Both the position numbers and the translations under genes were made by a program. Below are positions 1 to 12,513 of a DNA stretch of 64,000 nt, one piece after another. Numbering within the stretch: position 1 is the first letter of the stretch; every line of letters begins with the position of its first letter. This DNA comes from Moniliophthora roreri (Eukaryota > Basidiomycota > Agaricomycetes > Agaricales > Marasmiaceae). A model generated the notes under the pieces. That model was given only the letters and a program-made list of their open reading frames with translations. It searched no databases and was not told the origin of the DNA. The stretch spans positions 434,001 to 498,000 of the forward strand of contig LATX02000112.1 in the NCBI GenBank assembly GCA_001466705.2, in the 5' to 3' direction.

Positions 1-1862
1 ATTCGGAGTCTGAGGAAGAGGAAGAAGACTCGGATGATGATGTACCTCTCGCGCAATCTCATCCCGCGGCACTCCAAGCACAGCAGAGTATTCTGATGAA
101 GGACAGGCAGAGGAGAAGAGAGCGGAAATTGCATGAGCAGAATGCTCGTTCATCACCTCTTCCTCCTTCGCCCTTGCCACCCTCGTCGAATGAAATGTCG
201 AGTAGCCAGGAAGCCGCCGCTCTTGCTTTAGCACAAGCCGTACCTCCACAGCCTAAGCCGGAACCTGCAATAGAACCTGGAACCATGTTAGGCGACACTA
301 CTACACTCCCTTCCTCTCTGCCAGCAGGCACTGTCCGGTTACGCACGCAACGCGGCAGAACAAGGACGAATACGATATCAAACGGTGTCCCTCCACCCAA
401 TCTCCAGCAGGCTGTTGCACCACCACCACCACCAATGCCTACGATGGAGAAGACATTGCGTCCAATGCGGTCCTTCCACCGACCTCAGTCGCACAACGAA
501 GTTGAATACAACCACACTTCGCTAGATCGCTCTCGTTCACAGCGAGTCCAGAGTCAACAACAACAATTCTGCGACCAAGTCCCCGCTGTTCCGCCTCTTC
601 CTTCCACCCGGGCCCGGTCAAGATCTCGGCCTCCGGCTGTCCGTGCTGCTGTGGACGAGTTTGGTGCCATGAGTCTCGGCAGTGGTGTAAACGAGATGCC
701 TTCGAGGAAGAGCACTGATTTGCCTCCGCCAAGGAAGAGCACTGATACTATTGGAAGCAGGCGTTCAGGTCGGTCTTCCATGGACCATAATCGGCCCGAT
801 GGCCTCGAAGTTCCCCCAGTTGAACTCATGCCTGCTCTCCCGGCGAACTTGAAGACTACCCAGCGGCGGATCTACATTGGTGATAGACAACGGTTTGTCG
901 TGATTGAAACGAATCAACAAACGAATGCGGGCGAGGTTATTGATACGCTAGAGAGGCGTGGTGAGCTCAAGGATTGGAGAGGGACTGGTGGATGGATGCT
1001 CTGGGAGGTTGCGCAGGACTTTGGTATTGAGAGGCCAATGAGGAGTTTTGAGTTGCTGTCGGACGTTGAGGCGAGTTGGAACAGGGATAAGACCGTCAAT
1101 GTTTGGATGGTACGACTGACGCCTTGGAAGCCTGTGCTGAGTCGTTCGGTGAGCATCATTTTTGCTTCGTTTCATTTCAATATACTGAATATACTGATCA
1201 CTGTTATACAGGCGCTACCAAGCAGCTCGCCGATATGCTCAGGGTACGTTGAATATGAGGTGCGGAGAGGAAAGTGGTCCAAGCGGTGGTTGGTTCTCCG
1301 GGAACATTGCCTGTATATCTCGAAGAGAGATAACGTGAGCCGTCATTTTGTGTGCGTGTGTACAACTTGAAGCTGACGACTGTTTCTAGTGCAAAGACGA
1401 ACAACTCCTCTGTGCACTCTCCAACTTTGACGCTTACCACACTACTCGTCTGCTTAAGGCTCCCAAGGAGTATACTTTCGCGATCAAGAGTACGGAGAAA
1501 ATGAGTTTGTTCGAGGATACTTCGGACTACATGCATTTGTTTTCTTGCAAGACCAGAGACGGGGAGAAGTGGATGGAGAAGATCTTGTTGGCTCGCGTAA
1601 GTGCTCGTTTATCGCTTTGCACCGGACACGCGTTAATAAATATGCCTAGTCATACGTTCTTTACCAAGAACGCCATGTCTTGTTCGCACCTAAAACTGCC
1701 TCCGGTGTTGTGCCGACGAGTTTGACTGGTGGTGGTGCTGGCGCCAGTTTGTCAAGAGCGCCAACGAAACGCAGGCCTATGCCCGACAAGCCTCTCTTGC
1801 AAGTAGGTGGGAACGATGTGTTCGCGCCTGGATCGTTGTTGAGAGGGCAAGTGGGTCAATAA
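1..1862 (+). CDS. RA-PH domain signalling adaptor (3' part of gene)
   Basis: The reading frame is open from base 3, so the gene starts outside the window. The visible protein begins with an acidic Ser/Glu run, then a long low-complexity Pro/Ser/Arg region. A Ras-association-like domain follows (about 870-1130; starts RRIYIGDRQRF, ends VWMVRLTPW), then a PH domain (about 1245-1640) with the typical KWSKRWLVLRE strand and DGEKWMEKI end helix. I place introns at 1149-1211, 1335-1389 and 1597-1649; all three keep the frame and the stop is at 1860-1862. RA-PH tandems of the Mig-10/RIAM/lamellipodin type bind Ras-like GTPases and phosphoinositides at the membrane and act on cell polarity and actin. 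That role is inferred from domain order only. Confidence 0.8.
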
Positions 1863-3576
1863 CTGTGGTATCTCTCCTTTGACTCTATTTTACTTTTTCT
1901 ATCTATACTTGTTTGACTGTTCACCACTGCTCCACGCTCCTTTGTTTCTTTCGTGCCTTTCCCCCTTCCACCCTCTTTTCTTTGGCTTTGCTATTTTAGT
2001 CTCGTTCGCCTCTACACTCCATCGTCATTTCTTCTCCCGCCTAATTTATCTTGCGATATCCCTTTCCGCACTATTTATATCTATACCTTTTGTATACCGT
2101 CTAGGATATCCGTTCACAAAGAACTAAATACTCTACATGTATTTTTCTCCGATCCTCAAAGTGTATTGCTATTACCAGTATATTCATCTACTACCCCAGG
2201 ATCGCCGGTCCTGAGTGTTCTCGTGTTCATTGCTCAATAGGTATACTATCCTTATTGAGCGTTTTTATGTATATATTGTTAGCAAAGTACTTCATTCCAC
2301 TAAAAATCGGTTTGGTGTGCGAGGTCCAGCGAGGTGCTTTGAGAAAGGACGGTCAACCGGAACAGGTGCCGGAGGAAATCGACAGCCGTCGGCACAACGA
2401 TTCTCTTCCCTTCCTATTCATGCACAGCTTGGCCGAAATCTGTGCATTCGCGCAACCCTTAGGTAGGAGTGCCGTCGAGTATCGTAAGTCTTTATCGACA
2501 AGCGGGGTGGCCCCCTACGTACCTGCCCTTCTTTCTAGAAATCTCTAGTCGCCGGTATTGCAAGTTTTTCACAAGCAATCATGCTGTTTTTCCAACGGCC
2601 TTGCGACGAATTTGTTGAATATTAGTCAACAAGCAGGAAACAGAGTGATTCCATCGCCATTGTCAGCGGCGCTAGCATCGACGACTCATCAATAACGAAA
2701 TGGGTCCCGCTGACAACGATTAGGGCTTGATCACAGAGAATGGGGGAAGTAGGGTGGATGCAACGAGATGGTTACTCCACTTGGCGCTCAGTCATCAAGA
2801 ACGGGGAATTCGGGGAGGTTCTTCACGGATTCGGTCACAAATCGCTCGACGTCGTGTTCCCCAAGTTCCAACACAGATAATTTGCAGATAGGTGCTTTCA
2901 CACGCGTCGCAGCAGGTACTGGACCTATCTTCACCCGTACGACACACGGAACATTTCATCAGGGTATCAACCGATACTATTACAAAATACGGGATTCGTC
3001 ATTGGTCAAATGTCAAAAATCGTTTACCAAGATATTTAAATACGATATCCCATCCGGGGTCCGCCGGCATTATGCATGGTTCAAGCTGTGCAAAAGCCAG
3101 CTCGAGACGCGAACCACTTTGCTGGTCTCCAAGCTTCACCTCACTTGTAAGTCGTGTAAGTCGTGGCTAAAGATTGTTTAATTTTCTGAGTCCGCGTACT
3201 GTCTACTCATTTTGACTGACCGCTATATAGCAGGAACCATACGGAAGCATGTCGATTCCATCCTGTGGTAATAGTCTGAACTGCCAACGACCCCCGGAAG
3301 TATTCTCGTTATCCACATGTAGGTCGTTCTTCAAAGGACCGAGTCAATGATATTGATTGTGATTCATGAAGGTCCAAAAGATGTCTTAGCTCTTTACATA
3401 CATACATGGCCAAGCCATACGCAAGGAAAGTGAGAGGTTTTCTGCTCAGATGGAAAGTCTTTTTCGTTCTGATTGGAGGTTATTACCTTGGCGGCCGCCT
3501 TCTATGACCCGCGTATCAAGATATAAGAATGTTACACACACAGGACAGTCGCCCCCATCTTGGTCGTGTTTCTACG
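1863..3576. other. Intergenic, no convincing gene
   Basis: About 1.7 kb between the RA-PH gene and the P450. The first 250 bases are pyrimidine-rich and probably 3' UTR. A 137-codon open frame at 2768-3181 (+) has no recognisable domain, no clear splice signals and ends in Cys/Lys/Ser-rich sequence; I regard it as chance or remnant sequence. Confidence 0.5.
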
Positions 3577-6009
3577 ATGGCTCTTTCTACGCTCGTGGCA
3601 GCGCTCCTGATTTCTTGCATGCTAGTGATCCTCTTTGTGCGGTCCAAAAGCAGGTCCATCGGCATCCTTCGCGGTCCACCTAGATTTTCTCGATTGTTTG
3701 GTATGATCCAAATTCATGGGCCACCTCTGCATCGATGTCACTCCATTCCGTTTATAGGCTACGAGCTTGAGTTACTGCACCAAGAGAACGTCGGGGACCA
3801 CGAATTTCAATGGGTGGACGAGTATGGTTCTGCATTCCGTGTTCCGGACGTCTACGGCGTAAGTAGTTTGTCTCCACGCTACTTGACTTCCACCTTACGT
3901 TCTGCACTTCAGACTGATTCTTTGTGGCTGGTGGACCCTCGCGCTCTTCAACACATCCTGCATACGTCTGGATATAATTATACCACACCCCGAGATGTAG
4001 ATTTTGACCTACGGGGTTTCCTTGGAATGGGACTAGTCTATGCCAAAGGAAGGATCACTATTCTTTTGCCACTCACCCCCTCATCCTCATGCATTCTCCA
4101 GGTGCTTCCCATCAACGCCAACGAAGGGTCCTGAATCCTGCATTTTCCCTTGGTCACCTACGTCAGTTTTCGTCTGTGTTCCAGTTTTATGCATCCAAGG
4201 TATGTTCAGTCGCTCAAATAGAGGTATGTTCTGACCATATATATCGCATCTATAATCAGCTCGTGAAGAGGATTGAGGATCAGATATTTATTAAACCTTC
4301 TGAGCCCGTTGACATGGCCAAGCTGATACCGAAGCTCACACTTGACGTTATTGGTGAAAGTGAGTATCATCTATGTCAGCAACTAGCTCTTATTCTGACT
4401 GGAGCACAGCTGGTTTTAGTTACCACTTTGGAGCTTTGGATGACGAGACTACTGAGCTGTCTGAAAAGCTGTTGCACATCTTGTTTGTTATTCTTCTTCA
4501 GTAGGCGGGGTGTACCATCACTGAGACTTTCACAGTGACGATTCGAAAATGCCGACCAAATTCCAGGTACTCATGAAGTCGCTGCGGAGGTATTTGCCAC
4601 CTGTAATCTCGGAGATGACGAGAGTACTACCTACCAAAGAAGACATTCGGTTTGCCGAATTCCATCACACAGCAGACCGCATCGCGGAGAACCTAGTCAA
4701 GGAGAAGGAGAAGGAGCAAAGAATTCAGAATAACACAACTGGTAGTGACATTCTAGATATCTTATGTGCGCGTTTACTCTGGCTTGTGATGTGTATAATC
4801 CCTACTGACTCTTTGCGTTTCGGCAAGACCATTCAAATAACGCGGAAGATCCCAAGAAGAGGATTACGAACGAGGAGTTGATTTCCCAATTATCGTGAGC
4901 AACAGAAAACGACTGCACATACGCCGTCTGCTCATTTCACTGGGTCTAGTACGCTTGTTCTCGCCGGACATGACACAACTGCATTCTCGTATGTCTTCCC
5001 ATTTATTTAGAAGGATCATTTGCTGACCACCCACCAGAATCGCGTGGTTCCTGTACGAGCTCAGTGCTCACCCCCAAGACCAACGAAAGATTATGGAAGA
5101 AATCAAAGCAGCACGGGCCCAAAGCCGTACCGGAGAATTCACTATATCGGACTATGACTCCATGACACATCTAAACGCGTCTATGAAGGTTAGGAGCTAG
5201 ACCTTTGTAATTCGTGGTGTACTGACCTTCTTTGAAGGAAGTTTTGAGGTTGCACCCAATTGTCAACCGATTTGTAAGAGAAGCTGGGCGGGATGACGTC
5301 CTTCCACTTCAGTTCCCTGTGACTACGAGAAACGGCGAGGTTGTCGACAACATTCCCGTGAAGAAGGGTCAGAGGATTGAAATTGCTATCGCACCATATA
5401 ACAGGTACGTGCGCCTGTTCTTGTTTCGGCCGACAGAATGGATTTACTGGCGTAACCAGGTTTGCGGCAGTCTGGGGAAAGGACGCCCATGACTTCAGAC
5501 CATCACGGTTTTTAGACATAGACACCAAAAAGCAGACAGCCCTCGGGCTGTACAATAATCTGTGAGTGACAACTATGATTGCAGTACGTGAGGCGGAAGA
5601 CTGACACCAAACGCAGAATGAGCTTCAGTAAACCTTTCAACTTCAACACCTTGTAAATCCCACACTAACGTACTACCTTGTTATAGGTGCGGGTGTCAAA
5701 GCATGTATTGGGTGAGCATCCATATGATTCGTTTGCCTTATGACTGGAGTAACAGACGAATCTTCTCAGATGGCGCTTCGCGTACGTTCTATCAATCAAC
5801 ATTCGAAGAGCACATAATCTGACAACTTCACTAGAATTGTTGAGATACAAACCGTTATCGTGGGCCTGTTGGAAAGATTGGAATTCTCCCTACCCGAAGG
5901 TGGGCTCGACATGCAACGACCTCCTGGCCTTGTCATGCATCCGATTGTAAAGGGCAAGGAAGAAGAGGGACCACACCTTCCGCTCGTGGTAAGGCCAAGA
6001 GTTATCTGA
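3577..6009 (+). CDS. Cytochrome P450 monooxygenase, 16 exons, one damaged splice donor
   Basis: A membrane-anchored haem-thiolate monooxygenase. The chosen Met (3577) starts directly before an N-terminal transmembrane anchor, then a Pro-rich hinge. Seen in order: I-helix LAGHDTTAFS (around 4965-4988), K-helix EVLR (ExxR, around 5238), FRPSRF (around 5500), and haem loop FSAGVKACIG (5623-5711), where the usual Arg is Lys. Exons: 3577-3700, 3758-3858, 3913-4048, 4102-4199, 4260-4359, 4410-4500, 4536-4765, 4828-4894, 4950-4988, 5038-5188, 5238-5404, 5460-5561, 5617-5627, 5687-5711, 5770-5781, 5835-6009. They sum to 1629 bases (542 aa), a normal length. The intron after exon 3 would begin GA instead of GT; read without splicing, the frame stops at 4134. 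The neighbours are housekeeping genes, so no metabolic cluster is suggested and the substrate is unknown. Confidence 0.85.
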
Positions 6010-6197
6010 AGTACTGCAGTACCCATACTTATATACCGCTCGACTGAATTTATGCAATTATACAAACGGGGTGTGATCCCTCAATCATCAATCAGAAACA
6101 ACGAAATACAAAAATCGAAAAATGGTCAAGTAAATCGACAGTATATGTAAAATGCAAGGAGAAAAGATCAATCTGGATCCCATCAGAACGCCCCATC

Positions 6198-8515
6198 TCA
6201 GTCATCAATCGTCCTCTGCTTCTTCTTCGGAGGTTCGGGTCCATCGCCATCTGCCTTGGGCTTCACAGGTTTAGGTTTAGGCCTTTCCTTCGCCTTAATA
6301 TTGTTCTCATCGACATCCATCTCGTCATCTTTCTTGGCTTTCGGTTTCGGTTTCGGCTTGGGCTTTGGCTTGTCCTCATCTACATCCATGGCATCATCCT
6401 TCTTCGCGGCTTTCTTCTTCTTTGGTTTCTCCTCACCATCGCTGTCATCGGCGTCACTATCCGCGGCAGTCTTTTTGACCTTTTTGCTACCCTCGCCTTC
6501 CTTTCCTTTCCCTTTCTCTCTCGTCTTCGTCTTCTTCTTCTTCTTGACAGCGAAATCTCGGTCACCACTAGCATCTGAAGCGGTCGCAGCTCCGCCTTCC
6601 GACGAGTCGGTGTCAGTTGGTGATCCTTCATCAGACGATGAAGCTTGGAAGTCCTCTGGAAGCACGTTTGATGTTAGATGGTGACCATAACAAAAGATCA
6701 CAAATAACGCACCGTCTTCCTCACTGTCCTCGTCTTCGCCTCCACCACCGCCAGTCTTAGCCTTCGGCGCACTTCCCTCAGAACTGACGCTCTGCATATC
6801 CTCATCATCGTCCTCACCAACAGCAGCGGCCATTAACAAATCGGCATCGGGAACCATCTCGTTCTTGATCCTAATCTTCTTCTCCTTCAAGTACTGTTCC
6901 ACAGGCTCGTGTTCTTCCTTGTTAATGTTGGTGAATGTAATCTCCGAACCGCTTTTTGTGGCGATTTTCAAATCAAACGTACGTGCGGCAGCGGCACCCA
7001 TGCTTGAACCGACACGGGAGAACACGGCTTTCTCGACGTCCGAGAGCTCAATGAGTGAGGGTTGTTTAGATACAAAGAAGATGTATTTCTCGAGCATGAA
7101 GAGGTCGCCTTGGACGGCTTTGAGGTTGGCTTTGATGCCTGGATGGCCATCACGGCTGAAAGAAAACATCATTAATACTTGTGAAGGGGGGTTGGGAATG
7201 GCATACCCTTGGAAGGTACCAGAACCAATGATCTTTTTGTTGGAGAGGGCACGGAAAACGCTCGAAACCACCTCGAAAGTCGGGTCGTCGTAGTTTTTCT
7301 TCAGCTTTTCGTACTTGGCCACTTCCTCACTGGAATGGTGTGAGTACTCTACGGGTGTTTTGAGGAAAAGAAAACTGACTCATCCATGTTGAGCTCTGCA
7401 GTGGTCTCTTCCTCTCGACTGAACTGCATGATAAGGTACTGGTACGGTGTCTGACCTTGTCGGATCGGGTGAGTCAATCCAAGCTAAGCAAAAGTTAGCG
7501 AAAGCTCATATGATTCGAGGGCTGAACTTACAATGAAAAGAACGTGCAAATCATCCTTGGGTAGTAGGAACAATCTTGAGATCTTAGTGTACTCGATCTT
7601 GTAGTCGTATGTCTTGCCTCGCAATCGCAAGAACTCCGGGAACATAATGACATCGTAACGACCACGAGGAGTAAGCACTAGTACCTCCTCAAAGCTTAGT
7701 ACCATGTCTCCCAGAACCTTTCCGATGTCGGCCTTTTCTTTGACCATGTCATGGAATACCGTAGCAGCACTGATCTCTTCCTCGTCATTCTCGTTGTCAG
7801 ATCCAGCATCCGAACCTTTGAATTTCGACTGGGTTCCAGGAACATAGAAACGGATCTCAACCATTTCGTCACCGCTCTTCTTCGACGAACTTGGGTTGGC
7901 AAAATCAAGCGAGACTTCGGTTTTTCCAGCTATGTTTGAATTGGCGACATATTGAAGAGGAAGCTCGAAGGCTGTCTTGTCCGAAACGGTGAATGCGAGA
8001 TCTTGACCTATTTTATTCCATTGCAATCCTGTTATAGTGTGTGATTACGAAAGACATGAGATGAATCATACCTTGGAAGTCGGTCACTCCCCAATTCCAG
8101 CCCTTCAAAGATGTCTCTCTTGTTTCGAGGGTGACCGAGAAATGATCTTTGAGCAATTTTGCTACCCTGTCGTGATCCTACGCAACCGTCAGCGATAGAA
8201 AAGACATTTTCACAGTTCACACACCTCTCGCGTGAAGCCATCGAAGGTCTCTCTACGTTGCTCATTCCCTGACTTTAGGCCCACTCGCAGCTGAAAATTC
8301 CGGGCCACACGAATCCATTGAGCCCACTTGATATCGGCGGCTGCCATCGATGTGACACCTTCTGACTCTGACCCCTTCCATGCCATTCCACTGGCAGCGA
8401 CACGGAATTCTATGGTCAAATTAGAGACTTTGAGCAAAAGAAAAAATAGGATCATTTACTCACTTCCAACTTCCGAGGTCAGACCATGGTAGACTCGGTC
8501 AAATTGTGTGGTCAT
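6198..8515 (-). CDS. POB3: FACT histone chaperone subunit Pob3 (SSRP1-like)
   Basis: A nuclear histone chaperone subunit that works with Spt16 to loosen and rebuild nucleosomes during transcription and replication. The N-terminal domain begins MTTQFDRVYHG and includes the family pattern WNWGVTDFQG and the stretch FELPLQYVANSN. An acidic insert follows, then the tandem PH-like middle domain (EVLVLTPRGRYDV; LTHPIRQGQTPYQYLIMQF). The C-terminus is an acidic run followed by a long Lys/Pro/Asp-rich tail with KPKPKP repeats (6200-6700). No HMG box is seen, as in fungal Pob3 and unlike animal SSRP1. Several short introns interrupt the gene, including one at about 6658-6712 that can be read through. 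It converges with the P450 (188 bp gap) and is head-to-head with alpha-actinin. Confidence 0.93.
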
Positions 8516-8709
8516 TTTTATGAGGTCTCGGGTAGAAGATGAAGGTGGTGAGGAGTCAAGAAGAGACGCGCTTCGAGGCCTCGAAAACGGACGCGTCGCA
8601 TGGCCTGCAGCTGAGCGCTCCTTAGTCAACCCTTCCGTCTGCCTCTTCCTGCCTACCGCTACCTTACCCCACTTCTATAATCCTTCTTCCGCACTACTGG
8701 GACTCTTGA
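8516..8709. promoter_or_regulatory. Shared divergent promoter, POB3 / alpha-actinin
   Basis: Only 194 bases separate the two start codons, so both promoters must lie here. The palindrome ACGCGT at 8591-8596 matches the MluI cell-cycle box used by fungal MBF-type factors; whether it works here is inference. The alpha-actinin start at 8710 is directly preceded by an in-frame TGA. Confidence 0.5.
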
Positions 8710-11334
8710 ATGATCTCCTTGGACGCTCGAGACGATGTTAACGTCGTACAAGAACGAACTTTTTGCAAATGGTAACTGGCGAATTCACGCCAAGAGTGTC
8801 CTTGCTGTAGAGGCACTCTCATCGTAGCTCACGATGGCCTTGCGCCAATTCTTGCTTGCCAGGCTGAACACAAAGTTGGAAGCAAATGGATATCCTCCAA
8901 TGACATCGTTAGTCAAAGATCTTTCAGATGGCGTTCGACTCATTCAACTCATGGTGTGTGGTCTGCTCCTTTCTACGCGGAATATTGGGCTCAAGCAATG
9001 ACAGGAAATCATGGGTATGCATTCAAAGGTAGTTTCGAGCAAGCTTTGAACGTTGAATTTTACAGGCGACACCTCCCTGGGCCGATACAACAAATCACCC
9101 CGGATGCGAATCCAGAAGGCAGAAAATGTGAACAAAGCATTGGAGTTCATTACTTCACGAGGAGTTAAGCTCACTAATATCGGTCCCGAAGGCATGTACC
9201 TAGGCTTACTGATCATTTTCATACTCTAAAAGACGGGGAGGCAGACATTATCGATGGAAATCTCAAGTTAATACTGGGTATGATATGGACACTCATTCTT
9301 CGGTTCACTATTGCGGACATCAGGTGCGTCCTACCATTTACACCCTCTTAATTCCGAACTCACGTTCATTGCAGCGAAGAAGGTCTCTCAGCAAAAGAGG
9401 GACTGCTTCTTTGGTGTCAACGCAAGACTGAACCTTATAAGGAAGTGGACGTGCAAGACTTTTCATCAAGTTGGTCAGATGGGCTCGCTTTGTATGGAAC
9501 AATCTCTGAAAAGCAACGTTCAGTATCTGACAGAAACTTGAAGATGTGCCCTGATCCATTGCCACCGACCCGACCTGTTGGACTATGACAAGTTGAACAA
9601 GCTGGACCGCCACGGAAATACCCGCCTAGCTTTTCAAATTGCTGCAGAGCACCTCAACATCCCCGTACGGCGTTTCTCTTAAATTGTACTATCCAATCTC
9701 ACATTTCATGTAGCAATTGCTAGAGGTTGAAGATCTTTGTGACTCCAAGCATCCCGATGAACGGAGTGTGATGACATACATCGCATGCTACTTCCACGCC
9801 TTCTCATCGATGGGTTCGTCTACAAAACCTACTGTTTCGACATGTGCTCATGTCTCTCCAGATCAAGCGGAGACTGTTTCGCGGCGCGTTGAAAAGTTCG
9901 CTGAACTCATGCAGTCTGTTTGGGTATCACGTAACGATTATGAGCGGCGCATACGATTGGTAAGTATCCTTTTAAGACACCACCGCTCGCGTTCATCCTT
10001 TGCAGCTTCTCGCAGCGTTATCCGATATACAGGCTAAGTGGCTTGCAAGCACTTTCACCGGTTCATACATCGAGGCCAAAGCTCAGTCCGCCGATTTCAC
10101 AATATACAAACAAACGACAAAACGTACATGGGTAACCGAGAAACAGGACGTGGCAACCCTTTTTGGGAATGTCCAGACAAAACTGAAGACGTACGGTTTG
10201 AGAGAGTATGTACCTCCGGAAGGACTAGCGCTCTCGGATCTAGATCAGGCATGGAAGGATTTGCTAGCTTCGGAGGCACAGAGATCGAGAGCAATAAATG
10301 CAGAGATACGACAGCGAGTAGCACATTAGTTTCGCTTGATCTTACTGACCTGCGCTCTAGAATTAAGGAGACCCTGCGCAAAAAGTTTGCGGACCTAGCG
10401 AATGATTTCGAGCACAGATTGCATCTCGTATCCTCGGAGCTGACTGCTATAGATGGCCCACTGGAGGTACAACAACAACTTGTACAGCAAATACAAACCC
10501 GAATACATGCTCTTTCCGACATTCTAGGAGAAGTAGCGTCCGCAGAGGCCGAGTGTAGTGCTGCGAACGTCGAGGAGAATGATTACACTGTGTTTACATG
10601 TCAGGATCTGGAGTTTGAACTCGAGCTACTGGTTCAAAGTATTGCCAAGAAGATTGCCTTCATCGACAACCAGGTAAAATTCATTCATCCCGAAGGCTTT
10701 AATAACTCATCAAGGTCACGTAGATCGTGTCACGAAACATGACCAACCTGACACCAGCACAACTTGAACAGTTCGAGAGTACTTTCCGATACTTTCATCG
10801 TGACGAGTCGAATACCTTGAACCAGTCGGAGATGACCGCTGCATTGGCAAGCTTGGGAATAGTTTATTCGGTAAATCTTTTGTGGTTACTATGTGTTAAC
10901 TAACGGCTGATGTTGACCTGGACAGGATGAGGACATGGACTACATCTATGATCAACTCGTTCAAGACTACGGCGCGGTGTCTTTCGAGGCCTTCATCAAT
11001 CTTCTGGTATGTAATTCGTCTAATTGTTGAATCCGCAATGGCCGACCCCGTCTGCGCAGGTGGATATCATGGAGGATCAAACTACTCCCGACCAGCTGCG
11101 CGAATCGTTCCGCGGTATCGCATCCGATAAGGTATGCTTTACGTCTGTCACATAGTATGCAAGGTTTGACCTCGCTCGCAGTCTTTTGTCACCGAACTAG
11201 ACCTGCGTATTGCTCATTTGCCTGCATCTGCCATTGATTATCTGCGAGAAGCAATGCCGAGCACCCTGAACGAAGCTGGGGAACCACAGTATGATTACGA
11301 ACGTTGGCTTGACGAAGTTTTTGTGCAGTCATAG
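8710..11334 (+). CDS. Alpha-actinin-like actin cross-linker
   Basis: An actin-bundling protein, probably of the contractile ring and actin patches, as for fission yeast Ain1. Start [17 protein letters not shown] at 8710. Two calponin-homology domains follow (CH1: [14 protein letters not shown] and [16 protein letters not shown]2: [20 protein letters not shown] and [15 protein letters not shown]). Then come spectrin-like coiled segments (about 9890-10675), and EF-hand-type repeats at the C-terminus ([27 protein letters not shown]; ending WLDEVFVQS). The EF-hand loops are weak in acidic residues, so calcium binding is doubtful. The gene has many short introns and a 10-base exon at 9005-9014 that completes the EIMG motif. 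The 3' end is partly duplicated downstream at 11.8-12.4 kb. Confidence 0.92.
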
Positions 11335-11811
11335 AGTAGTACTATCAGTAGACTGTAGCAGATTTTGCTAAGGGTATATTGAGGATTGGGATCATTTGTT
11401 CAATTTCTCCTGCTTGGACATTCGCGTGTACAAATCAAAGATGATTCTCGAGTTGAAGAACGTGTCATAGTTAGGACTTTTGGCTCATTGGGCATGCGAA
11501 TCGCCTATCATTCTAATATATAAGGGGACCTTTTTTTCGATACACTCTTCGGGTCAATACATGAGTTCGTAGAGTCAACACCCCAATTTATACAGGTATG
11601 CTCAGCTTGAATGTGCGGGAATACACGGATGCTAGTGGTACGGACTGTGAGCCCAGAATACCAATTAGGAACCAAAACTCACATTATATTCGTGGGCATG
11701 TGCCTCTTCTTGTATGTCTTGTTGGTATATACAATCATAACCATATTCTCGAGGTTTCATGGTGAGGATGAATTGATATGACCATGCGCTGGAATCATAA
11801 GGTCAATCTTC
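11335..11811. other. Intergenic, nothing recognised
   Basis: Probable 3' UTR and spacer between the alpha-actinin stop and the degraded copy of its own 3' end. I see no coding frame or RNA gene. Confidence 0.4.
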
Positions 11812-12410
11812 CGCGGTTGCTATCTGTTGCTGATGTTGATCTGAATAGGATGAGGACATGGACTACCTCTATGACCAGCTCGTTCAAGACTGCTGCAGCG
11901 GTATAGGACTGAGGTATCCTAGTGACCGCGAGCAGAGATGGAGATGTGGGAATTCCGTCGGCGTGAGTTGTGGAAAAAATCACTCGAGGAAGTGACTAGT
12001 ACAGGTCTATAGCTAGTACTTATACTACAGGGTGTGAGAGCTTGGGGGGGGGGTTGATAGTAAGAAGAATGAGACGTCCGAGGAGAATACACGAGTCTTT
12101 GCGCCGTTGCAACTGCGGCGCAATGTCATTTGAGGCGTTGAATCTGCGCTCGCGCGGGTGGATTTCAATTTCACTCCGACCAGCTGCGCGAATCGCAGCC
12201 GACAGTATGCCCTCGTCCCCGACCTTTTGTCGACCTGCGCATTGCTCATTTACCTGCATCTGCCATTGATTACCTGCGAGAAGCAATGCCGAGCACTCTG
12301 AGCGGAGCTAGAGACCGACAGTACGATTGCAAACGTTAGCTTGACCAAGTTTTTGCGCAGCCATAGAATACAGTAGTGTACTTACTTACGAGTAGTAGAC
12401 TGACTGTATG
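11812..12410 (+). pseudogene. Decayed partial duplicate of the alpha-actinin 3' end
   Basis: Two blocks match the functional gene closely. Bases 11825-11900 match 10905-10975 (the exon encoding [14 protein letters not shown], with its upstream intron end). Bases 12150-12370 match about 11055-11340 (last two exons, including [17 protein letters not shown] and the stop region). The splice sites are lost, about 250 bases between the blocks do not match, and the frame is broken, so nothing complete is encoded. It lies directly upstream of cofilin and may supply part of the cofilin promoter. Confidence 0.88.
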
Positions 12411-12513
12411 ATATTTTCTCCTATTTTGGCCTGTCGCGTGCACTGGGTACAAACACCGCCACCACATATAAATACTTGTTCATCCACTTCCATCTCATTA
12501 ACGACCTATCGAC

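Noticed and set aside
3577..6009. Secondary-metabolite cluster around the P450
   Set aside because: Neighbours are an RA-PH adaptor, Pob3 and alpha-actinin; no synthase, transporter or regulator of such a cluster is present.
6256..6684. 142-codon plus-strand frame full of Phe/Ser/Leu
   Set aside because: It is the antisense of the Lys/Pro/Asp-rich tail of Pob3, not a membrane protein.
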